Shown here: piece after piece, positions 1 through 5,676 of the stretch
How the letters are laid out: every line of letters begins with the position of its first letter
Position numbering within the stretch: the stretch's first letter is position 1
Assembly (NCBI GenBank): GCA_937960715.1
Contig: CALGOO010000252.1
Span: 1 to 6,339 of the forward strand
Length of the DNA: 6,339 nucleotides
Source: an uncultured Candidatus Competibacteraceae bacterium
GTDB taxonomy: Bacteria; Pseudomonadota; Gammaproteobacteria; Competibacterales; Competibacteraceae
Direction: 5' to 3'
Translations under genes and position numbers: made by a program
Notes under the pieces: model-generated
Told to the model about the DNA's origin: nothing
Seen by the model: the letters and a program-made list of their open reading frames with translations, nothing else
Database searches by the model: none

Positions 1-711
1 GTCTACACACCTTATCTAGTCAATGCCGACAGTTTGCGCGGCACCGGTCAGTTGCCGAAATTCGAAGCGGACCTGTTCAAGCTGAGCGGCGAACTCAATT
101 ATTATCTGATCCCCACCGCAGAGGTTCCCGTCACCAACCTGGCTCGTGACCGCATTCTGGATTCCAGCCGCCTGCCCCTGCGTTACGTCTGCCACACCCC
201 TTGCTTTCGCAGCGAGGCCGGTTCCTATGGCAAGGATGTGCGCGGCATGATTCGTCAGCACCAGTTCGAGAAAGTGGAACTGGTGCAAATCGTCCGCCCC
301 GCGGATTCCTACGCCGCCCTCGAAGAACTGACTCGTCACGCCGAAACCGTGCTGCAACGGCTGGAACTCCCTTATCGGGTCATGGCACTTTCCACCGGCG
401 ATATCGGTTTCGCCTCGGCCAAGACCTACGACCTGGAAGTTTGGCTCCCTGGCCAAGGGAAATACCGAGAAATCTCCTCATGCAGCAACTTTGAGGACTT
501 CCAGGCTCGCCGCCTGCAAGCACGCTGGCGTAATCCGGCCACTGGCAAACCGGAGTTGGTCCATACCCTTAATGGTTCAGGCCTAGCGGTGGGACGCACA
601 CTAGTGGCGGTCATGGAAAATCATCAAGACGAGCGTGGCCATATCCGGATTCCAGAGGCGCTTAAGCCCTATTTGGGTAGGCTAGAATTTGTCATCCCAG
701 ATGGACGCTAA
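1..711 (+). CDS. serS: Seryl-tRNA synthetase, C-terminal catalytic part (5' end outside window)
   Basis: Class II aminoacyl-tRNA synthetase that charges tRNA-Ser (and tRNA-Sec) with serine in the cytoplasm. The frame is open from base 1, so the gene enters from the left and 236 codons remain of a usual length near 430; the N-terminal tRNA-binding coiled coil is outside. Visible catalytic-core features, in fragment numbering, are IPTAEVP (about 38-44), whose Thr and Glu bind serine; motif 2 FRSEAGSYG (about 69-77) with its ATP-contacting Arg; REISSCSN (about 156-163); and motif 3 GSGLAVGRTLVAVMEN (about 192-207) with the class II Arg. The protein ends LEFVIPDGR, as expected after the conserved KPYL region, so the C-terminus is intact. 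It converges on the J-domain gene 48 bp away. The sequence resembles gammaproteobacterial SerS along its whole length. Identification is firm; no anomaly is seen. Confidence 0.98.
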   Translation, partial: VYTPYLVNADSLRGTGQLPKFEADLFKLSGELNYYLIPTAEVPVTNLARDRILDSSRLPLRYVCHTPCFRSEAGSYGKDVRGMIRQHQFEKVELVQIVRPADSYAALEELTRHAETVLQRLELPYRVMALSTGDIGFASAKTYDLEVWLPGQGKYREISSCSNFEDFQARRLQARWRNPATGKPELVHTLNGSGLAVGRTLVAVMENHQDERGHIRIPEALKPYLGRLEFVIPDGR

Positions 712-737
712 ATATTGACCCCTACCCCCAGCCACCC

Positions 738-768
738 TGGAAATAGCCACGGATCAACCTTATTTCCA
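738..768. other. 8-bp inverted repeat between convergent serS and J-domain genes
   Basis: TGGAAATA at 738-745 and its exact reverse complement at 761-768 flank a 15-base loop. The right arm overlaps the stop codon of the J-domain gene. Neither strand has a T tract after the arms and the stem is AT-rich, so it is at best a weak bidirectional hairpin at the convergent gene ends. No better terminator is visible in the 48-bp gap. Confidence 0.3.
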
Positions 769-1224
769 ACCAACCGACTCCAACAAAATATCCCGCGCCT
801 GATTTAACCGCGCCGCCAGATAAGATGACCCACCACGATCCGGGTGAACACGCTGAATCAAACGGCGGTAAGCCGCCTGGATTTCCTCACGACTTGACTC
901 CGGTCGTAACCCGAGAACCCGGTATGCCTCAGCCCGATCCATAATCCCAGGAATCTTACTGGAATCAGTTGCTTGGCCAGATGGGGGAGGGGAAGAAGAC
1001 ACAGAACGGGCGCCAAGCCAACGCACCAGCAATGGAGCCAGCACAATCAGCAAAGGGATAGCCATTTCAGCACCACCACGCACTGTCAACAACAAGAGAA
1101 CCATCACGCCAGCGGTGACGGCAAGGACGGGAGTTTGCATGCTTCGAGCAGGACGGCGCGGCCAGCGGACTAAAAAATAAACACCCACCAACAGAACCGC
1201 AACAAGCAACACCCGCACCATCAT
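760..1224 (-). CDS. Membrane-anchored J-domain protein, Tim14/Pam18-like
   Basis: A 154-residue protein with hydrophobic segments at about 3-19, 32-48 and 54-69, a Ser/Pro-rich spacer (about 73-92) and a C-terminal J domain (about 98-150). The J domain has helix II (about 113-126), the HPD tripeptide at 127-129 that stimulates DnaK ATPase, and helix III. The run HPDRGGSSYLAARLNQARD closely resembles mitochondrial Tim14/Pam18, and helix IV is missing as in that group. The positive stretch RWPRRPAR after segment 1 and RWLGAR after segment 3 suggest the J domain faces the cytoplasm (inference). The probable job is recruiting DnaK to the inner membrane; the client is unknown. The start is ATG at 1224, with a second ATG immediately after it, seven bases behind a GGAG. 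It lies 103 bp downstream of the giant HEAT-repeat gene on the same strand, so co-transcription is possible. No glycine-rich or zinc region of classical DnaJ is present. Confidence 0.88.
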   Translation of the reverse strand: MMVRVLLVAVLLVGVYFLVRWPRRPARSMQTPVLAVTAGVMVLLLLTVRGGAEMAIPLLIVLAPLLVRWLGARSVSSSPPPSGQATDSSKIPGIMDRAEAYRVLGLRPESSREEIQAAYRRLIQRVHPDRGGSSYLAARLNQARDILLESVGWK

Positions 1225-1240
1225 TACCTTTCTCCAAAAG
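1225..1240 (-). promoter_or_regulatory. Ribosome binding site of the J-domain gene
   Basis: On the minus strand the bases before the start read GGAGAAAGGTA and then ATGATG. GGAG (1235-1232) stands seven bases before the first ATG, and AAAGG lies closer in. The spacing favours the first of the two adjacent ATG codons. Confidence 0.65.
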
Positions 1241-1270
1241 TCGTTGAGTTAATCACTAGGATGTTCACCA

Positions 1271-1300
1271 CTTGGTGGAGGAATTTAGCAACCTTGGTGG
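1271..1300. repeat. 8-bp direct repeat in the gap before the J-domain gene
   Basis: CTTGGTGG occurs at 1271-1278 and again at 1293-1300, start-to-start distance 22 bp, about two helical turns. The first copy also forms an imperfect palindrome with the preceding bases (CACCA, two bases, TGGTG; 1266-1277). On the minus strand a possible extended -10 (TG at 1290-1289 and TAAATT at 1287-1282) lies between the two copies. This could be a small operator, but the repeats are short and chance is not excluded. Confidence 0.35.
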
Positions 1301-1310
1301 AAATCAATTG
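1282..1310 (-). promoter_or_regulatory. Possible weak promoter for the J-domain gene
   Basis: The minus strand has TGCTAAATT, an extended -10 like element with TAAATT at 1287-1282. Upstream there is either CAATTG (1310-1305) with a 17-base spacer or TTGATT (1307-1302) with a 14-base spacer. Neither -35 is a good match, so the assignment is tentative. It would give a leader of roughly 50 bases before the ATG at 1224. Confidence 0.25.
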
Positions 1311-1327
1311 GATCCGCTTCATGACAA

Positions 1328-4300
1328 TCATTCCCCTTGCTTCAAGGTATTCCTTAGATCACTAACCCATTCCCGCTGCTGGAAACTCGAAGCCTGAGTT
1401 TCCAGCAAAGGAAAACCGGCCTTCAGTAAACTGAGTTCCAATGCAGCCATCACCCGTTGATATTGCCGACCCGTATCCAGTAAGTGTAAACAGTTTTCAA
1501 GCGTGATTTCCCGACCCAGCAAATAGCGTTTGTCTTTCTGATAACGATCCCGATTAGCAGCCCACCAAGCTTTAACCGCCTTTGCATCGGGCAAGAAGAA
1601 TTGCGCTAATTCCATCGAGCCCAACAACTGGGTTTCCGAAGGATGTATAACTCTCGGGCGCATCAACCCTTCGCGAATCAAGTCCACCCCCGTAAGAAGG
1701 GTAAAAGCTTCCCCATTGAAGCTCGCCCGTTCCGGGCAGTCCATCGACTCAAGTAACCATGGAATCCACGCAACGTTATCACAGGCGCCAGCACTGGCCA
1801 TCGCGGCATGAAGGCGATGATTATGTCTTGCCACCACCGAAATCCAGCGCTCCACTTCCTGACGATCGGCCACTCTCAGTATCAATTGCAGAGCTTGCTG
1901 TTGCCGCAACGGCATGGGGCACAAGGCAAAACCCTTCATGATTTCCAGCGCCGTCTGGCGATTACCGAGCAGGACAGCCGACCATGCCGCCCAGAAGCGC
2001 TGGTCATCATGCCTTGAACGCAGGCCGCGCAGCAGGATGGGCATCAAATTTATGTAACCCAGTTTGCCAATGGCCTTGATAGCGATAATACTCAGATCGA
2101 CATCCGCGTCATTAGTAAGCCGCTCCAGAAAATTTTTACAGTCGATGTGATTACCCATGGCGGCCATGATTCCCAAGCGACGCCACTTGGCGAACTTCGA
2201 ATTCAGCAGCGAGTGCATTCTATTCCTGGCCAGCGATGGTGGCATCCAACCAAGTACCGATATGAAACCCTGATCTATTCTTGGCTTGGCAAGAGTGATG
2301 TCAATTACCCTGCGCAATCGCTGCATCTGGTTATTTCTTAATGCAATGAAGGAAGCCGCGAATAAATGGCCCGCTTTCCATTTTTCCGCCGGAAAATTTT
2401 CTATTCTTCTCCAAAGATTGTCCGTGACTTCGGGAAGATACTCAAGATAGGATTTCAGATAGCTATCGACCTCGCAAAGATGGTGAAACAAAGAATACCG
2501 AGCAGTAGCCAAGGTATGGCGCATTTGCCAAATTTGGGCAATTCTCTCGAAATACCATTCAAAGGTAACGGGTGACAAAACAATCAACGCGCGATGATCT
2601 CCCGTTTCTTGTGAAGCAGTCGGCCGCGCTTTTCTCCGCTTTGAGGATGTACCAGTCTGGCCAGGCTGGTCCTGATGATCAACATCGAATCGTAATTTCC
2701 GGGTCGACAGGATATTGCGCGCGGTCAGAATCGCCGCCGAGGTTGGTTCGGGAAGTCGAATCATCCGATTGTCCTCCTGGATCACCGCTCCAGATTCACC
2801 TCGAGCCGACTCGGATAATGGAACAATTGCAATTCTTGGGCTCGCCTTACCCGTCGGCGCATGCAACAACTCTCTTCTACGGAACAACCAGCCCCGGCTA
2901 ACGGGTTGGGTCAATTCCGCCAGTGTATCCATTGCGGACGCCAGGGATGGATCCGCTTCACGCGCTGGCTTCGAGCGTCTCGGTCTTGGCAGGGTCGAAC
3001 GATCCATGTTGGGATCCGTCGTCGCCACTTTCAGGAGTGGGGCATCCTGTTGAGCCTTGGAGCGCGCTTTTTTAGGCGAGAAGGGATGGGGAACCGTGCT
3101 GCGCGCTTCACCACTCGCTGGAGTAGTGGTTCCAATCCCGCTCAACCATTCCCACTGTCGAAAGCCGGGCGCCTCGATGGGAAAAAACGCGGTTTGCGGT
3201 TCAAGCAACGCCAGCTCAATGGCGGCGGCGCCGCGCTGGAATTGCTGCCCATGAACCAGCACCTGCCAGCACACTTCCAGGCTGATCGGGAATCCCATCA
3301 GGTAGGAACGATTTTTTTTGTAGCGGCGTCGCTGCTGGCTCCACCACTGGTTCACGGCTTTCGAGTCCGGACAGGGCAGGGACGAGGAATGCACGGGTTC
3401 CCTGTCCTGGGCGGGTTCCAACGAATCGGCCACCAGCCCTTCCTTGATTAAATCCACGCCGGTGATAAGACTGAATGCCGCCCCAGCGGCTGGGGCGGTC
3501 ATGCCGTTCATGCAGCGAATCAGCCAGGGAATGGCGGAGGAATCACCAAGCACGCCCAAGCCGCGAATGACGAGCGGGGTCAGATACTCGTCCAGGAGCA
3601 GTTGCCGGATCCAGAGTCGAGCCGGCTCAAGATTCATGGCGCGCGCCAGCAAATCCACCGCGCGTTGCTGAAACGCCGGATCGGCATGGTGTTCAACAAT
3701 CCGCTGTAATACCTCCAAGCCATTGCCGTCGGCGAGCAGCCCCGCCGACCAGGCAGCCCAAAACCGCCAGGTTTCGTTGGCGTGAGTCAGGTGTTGCCGC
3801 AAGACGGGCAGGTAGCGCTGCAGTCGCAGTTCGCCGACCAGACGCAGGGCGCGGGCGCGCAGGCGGAGGCCGGAATCCTTGAGCGCCGCATCCAGATAAC
3901 GACCAGGGTCCACATGATGGAGACCGCAGGCGGTGATGCCCACACAGCGCAACAGGGGCGAGGTCGAAGTCAGCAGATCGCGGACTCGACCCCGCAGGCG
4001 GTCAGGAGTAACCCAGCCCAGGGCGGCGATGAGCTCATAAGCGACATCGGGCGTAGCGTTGACGTAGTCGATTATCTGCTTGAAGGGGGCTTCTTCGGGA
4101 TGGCTGACGGCGGTGGCGGCGGCGGCGAAGACGGCGCCTGGCTTGAGGTTGGCGGCCAGGTTATCCCAACAGCACTTCCAGCCCAAGTCGCCCGCTTCGC
4201 GCAACAGGGTCAGTTGTTGTTCCAGTCGGCTGTCGAGTTCAGTCAACGCCGGGAGGGTGGTCATGGGCGCGCGGGCTGTCTGGTCGCGTTCCAACCAGAG

Positions 4301-5572
4301 TTGGACGGCGGTTTCGACGCAGGTTTGCAGCGTATCCCGGACATTCAGTAATTCCTGCTGTTCGGCGGCGGGGGCGTGGACGGCGAACAGGGGCATTCCG
4401 GTTTGAATCAGGGCCAGTTCCAGGGCGGCGGCGGCGCGCTGGCGCTGGTAGCCATTGATCAGAACGTGCAGGCAGTGATCGGGAGTGATGGGGCAACCCA
4501 GCAGGTAGCGGGTTCCCGGTTGGAAGCGGGTCTCGTTGACCTGCCACCAGGCGGTCAGCGCTTCCGGGTTGGGCCAGGGTAGACCGCGCATCGGGTCTCT
4601 GGGATTGGGGGAGCCGGTTGCCATGGACTGAGCGAGCTGATGTTCGGTCAGATCGAGGCCGGTAATCAGGGTAAAGGCTTCACCGGCCACTCGCGCCAGT
4701 TCAGGATGTTGCATCTGGGCAATCAGCCAGGGAATCTGCCAGGGATCGCCCGCCGCGCCGATGCTGGTCATGGCGTCGCGGGAATGCATGGCCTGGCTTT
4801 TGATCGTCTCCAGCCAGCGTTGCCGCTGAGAGTCAGCGAGAACGCGGGGGAGGACGAGAAGGGCGTGCTGGCGCAGCGGAAAGTCGATCAGGGCGAGTTC
4901 GCTGAGGACTTCGATGGCTTGCCCGCGTTCGCCCATGCGGACAGCGGACCACGCGGCCCAGAAACGCTGGTCGGGTAGCTCCGCGGTCAGGTGTTGACGC
5001 AGGGCGGGCAGCAGATCGAGACGGCCGAGTTCTCCAGCAGCTTTGAGAGCACAGGCGCGAAGTTCAGGGACATCGCTTTGGAAGGCGGCGGTCAGGTAGT
5101 CGCCGGCGTCGGCGCGGTGCTGGGCGCAAACGGTGAGCGCAATGCGCTGGCGAAGCGGGTCTGTCGCGGCCAGGAACTGGAGCAGGGGTTCCTTGATGCG
5201 GTCCAGCGGTAGCCAGCCCAGAGTTTCAATGACGGCGGTGATGGGCCGTTCGTCGGTTCCGATCAGTTCAATGAGAAAGTCGCGCCAGTTGGGGGGCGCG
5301 GTTTCGCTGAAGGCGAGTACGGTGGCGGGGAACAGGTCGTCCAGTGCGTATTGGGAGTTGTTGAATCGCTGTTCGAGCAGGGACCAGGATGGATCGCTGT
5401 GCTGGCGCAGGATGTTCAGTTGCTTATTGATCTGGCTATCCAGGCTGGCCAGGTCGCGCAGGGAAAAGTAGGGAGCGTCAATGCCGACTTGGCGTTTTTT
5501 CCATAACGCCTTGGTCTCGTCAATGCAGTGCGGGGTTTCGTCCTTTATCGTGTTGGAGGACGTGGCTGGCAT
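1328..5572 (-). CDS. Giant HEAT-repeat protein with three tandem TIGR02270-type modules
   Basis: A 1414-residue protein of unknown function made of three divergent copies of one roughly 400-residue module: residues about 20-420, 425-815 and 1001-1412. Each copy has an N-terminal helical part with a LDS-centred segment, a GW(L/V/M) loop, HEAT-like helix pairs ending in RFWAAWSA (203, 603, 1192), IPWL (280, 681, 1270), a G-x-AF-x-L-x-TG-x-DL motif (297, 697, 1287), a WW pair (342, 743, 1336) and a closing YL-x-G / Q-x-QR-x-x-AA-x-EL helix. I recognise this as the TIGR02270 family, normally a single module. Residues about 816-1000 are a basic, Pro/Ser/Thr-rich linker. No signal peptide, membrane segment or catalytic motif is evident, so a cytoplasmic scaffold is the likeliest role (inference). 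The ATG at 5572 is supported by AAAGGA seven bases upstream. Copy 3 is visibly poorer in GC than copies 1 and 2. The frame is uninterrupted, so this does not look like a pseudogene. Confidence 0.9.
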   Translation of the reverse strand: MPATSSNTIKDETPHCIDETKALWKKRQVGIDAPYFSLRDLASLDSQINKQLNILRQHSDPSWSLLEQRFNNSQYALDDLFPATVLAFSETAPPNWRDFLIELIGTDERPITAVIETLGWLPLDRIKEPLLQFLAATDPLRQRIALTVCAQHRADAGDYLTAAFQSDVPELRACALKAAGELGRLDLLPALRQHLTAELPDQRFWAAWSAVRMGERGQAIEVLSELALIDFPLRQHALLVLPRVLADSQRQRWLETIKSQAMHSRDAMTSIGAAGDPWQIPWLIAQMQHPELARVAGEAFTLITGLDLTEHQLAQSMATGSPNPRDPMRGLPWPNPEALTAWWQVNETRFQPGTRYLLGCPITPDHCLHVLINGYQRQRAAAALELALIQTGMPLFAVHAPAAEQQELLNVRDTLQTCVETAVQLWLERDQTARAPMTTLPALTELDSRLEQQLTLLREAGDLGWKCCWDNLAANLKPGAVFAAAATAVSHPEEAPFKQIIDYVNATPDVAYELIAALGWVTPDRLRGRVRDLLTSTSPLLRCVGITACGLHHVDPGRYLDAALKDSGLRLRARALRLVGELRLQRYLPVLRQHLTHANETWRFWAAWSAGLLADGNGLEVLQRIVEHHADPAFQQRAVDLLARAMNLEPARLWIRQLLLDEYLTPLVIRGLGVLGDSSAIPWLIRCMNGMTAPAAGAAFSLITGVDLIKEGLVADSLEPAQDREPVHSSSLPCPDSKAVNQWWSQQRRRYKKNRSYLMGFPISLEVCWQVLVHGQQFQRGAAAIELALLEPQTAFFPIEAPGFRQWEWLSGIGTTTPASGEARSTVPHPFSPKKARSKAQQDAPLLKVATTDPNMDRSTLPRPRRSKPAREADPSLASAMDTLAELTQPVSRGWLFRRRELLHAPTGKASPRIAIVPLSESARGESGAVIQEDNRMIRLPEPTSAAILTARNILSTRKLRFDVDHQDQPGQTGTSSKRRKARPTASQETGDHRALIVLSPVTFEWYFERIAQIWQMRHTLATARYSLFHHLCEVDSYLKSYLEYLPEVTDNLWRRIENFPAEKWKAGHLFAASFIALRNNQMQRLRRVIDITLAKPRIDQGFISVLGWMPPSLARNRMHSLLNSKFAKWRRLGIMAAMGNHIDCKNFLERLTNDADVDLSIIAIKAIGKLGYINLMPILLRGLRSRHDDQRFWAAWSAVLLGNRQTALEIMKGFALCPMPLRQQQALQLILRVADRQEVERWISVVARHNHRLHAAMASAGACDNVAWIPWLLESMDCPERASFNGEAFTLLTGVDLIREGLMRPRVIHPSETQLLGSMELAQFFLPDAKAVKAWWAANRDRYQKDKRYLLGREITLENCLHLLDTGRQYQRVMAALELSLLKAGFPLLETQASSFQQREWVSDLRNTLKQGE
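1337..2572 (-). repeat. TIGR02270-type module, copy 3 (residues about 1001-1412)
   Basis: The most complete-looking C-terminal copy. It retains an N-terminal segment (EWYFERIAQIWQ onward) alignable with the start of copy 1, then GWMPPSLARN, QRFWAAWSAV at 1191-1200, IPWLLESM, NGEAFTLLTGVDL, a WW pair at 1336-1337, RYLLG and YQRVMAALELSLL. It is lower in GC than the other copies: I count 27 G/C of 60 at 2281-2340 and 31 of 60 at 1621-1680. It sits 589 residues from copy 2, against 400 between copies 1 and 2. Confidence 0.85.
2573..3127 (-). other. Low-complexity basic linker between modules 2 and 3 (residues about 816-1000)
   Basis: About 185 residues that match neither flanking module. They are rich in Pro, Ser, Thr, Lys and Arg, with basic clusters such as SPKKARSK, RPRRSKPAR and SSKRRKARP, and look mostly disordered. 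One stretch (RGWLFRRRELL, about 893-903) could be a short helix. I see no known domain. The reading frame continues cleanly through it into copy 3, so it is part of the protein and not a junction artefact I can detect. Confidence 0.7.
3128..4300 (-). repeat. TIGR02270-type module, copy 2 (residues about 425-815)
   Basis: Begins near TALTELDSRLEQQL-like sequence (LTELDSRLEQQL at 443-454) and contains GWVTPDRLR (519-527), WRFWAAWSAG (602-611), IPWLIRCM (681-688), AGAAFSLITGVDL (696-708), WW (743-744), YLMG (757-760) and QQFQRGAAAIELALL (776-790). It differs from copies 1 and 3 in having Ala at 698 where they have Glu. An alanine-rich stretch VFAAAATAV (481-489) matches the GCG/GGC-rich DNA near 4105-4130. 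Confidence 0.87.
4313..5515 (-). repeat. TIGR02270-type module, copy 1 (residues about 20-420)
   Basis: The N-terminal copy and, to my eye, the closest to the family consensus. It has ALWKKRQVG, FSLRDLASLDSQINKQL, GWLPLDRIK (119-127), ELRACALKAAGELGRLDLLP (170-189), QRFWAAWSAV (202-211), IPWLIAQM (280-287), AGEAFTLITGLDL (296-308), WW (342-343), RYLLG (355-359) and YQRQRAAAALELALI (375-389). It is GC-rich: I count 45 G/C of 60 at 5101-5160 and 43 of 60 at 4921-4980. Confidence 0.88.
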
Positions 5573-5579
5573 TGCGGAT

Positions 5580-5585
5580 TCCTTT
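5580..5585 (-). promoter_or_regulatory. Ribosome binding site of the giant HEAT-repeat gene
   Basis: The minus strand reads AAAGGA and then ATCCGCA before the ATG at 5572, giving a seven-base spacer. This supports the first ATG of the open frame as the start. I see no convincing -35/-10 pair in the roughly 60 bases between this site and the phaC terminator, though a promoter is expected there. Confidence 0.6.
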
Positions 5586-5634
5586 GCCGGTTGGGAGGGG
5601 TTCCCATCAAGACTAGCTCAAGATTCCTACAATT

Positions 5635-5667
5635 AAAACTCCCAAGTTGCATTGCGCAACCTGGGAG
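5635..5667 (-). terminator. Rho-independent terminator after phaC
   Basis: On the minus strand CTCCCAGGTTGC, a five-base loop GCAAT, and GCAACTTGGGAG form a 12-bp stem with one G-U pair, followed directly by TTTT and then AATT. It begins nine bases after the phaC stop codon. This is a textbook intrinsic terminator, and it should separate phaC transcripts from the giant gene that follows on the same strand. Confidence 0.88.
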
Positions 5668-5676
5668 TCCGTCCCG

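Noticed and set aside
738..768. Inverted repeat after serS as a true intrinsic terminator
   Set aside because: The stem is only 8 bp and AT-rich, the loop is 15 bases, and no T tract follows on either strand, so it is listed only as a weak inverted repeat.
1309..2960. Shared 13-mer TGGATCCGCTTCA at about 1309-1321 and 2948-2960
   Set aside because: A single short match with no extension on either side, one copy in a gap and the other inside coding sequence; compatible with chance in a window of this size.
4100..4130. GGC/GCG-rich tract as a microsatellite or phase-variable repeat
   Set aside because: It is short, imperfect and encodes an alanine run within the expected helical part of module 2, so ordinary coding composition explains it.
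2861..4351. Several plus-strand open frames of 100-196 codons opposite the giant gene
   Set aside because: They lie antisense to a clearly conserved coding frame in GC-rich DNA, their translations are low-complexity (Gly/Gln/Arg-rich) and show no recognisable domain or good ribosome binding site.
4239..4547. Minus-strand 102-codon frame overlapping module 1/2 junction
   Set aside because: It is out of frame with the conserved module sequence and its Arg/Pro-rich translation is typical of a shifted reading of GC-rich coding DNA.
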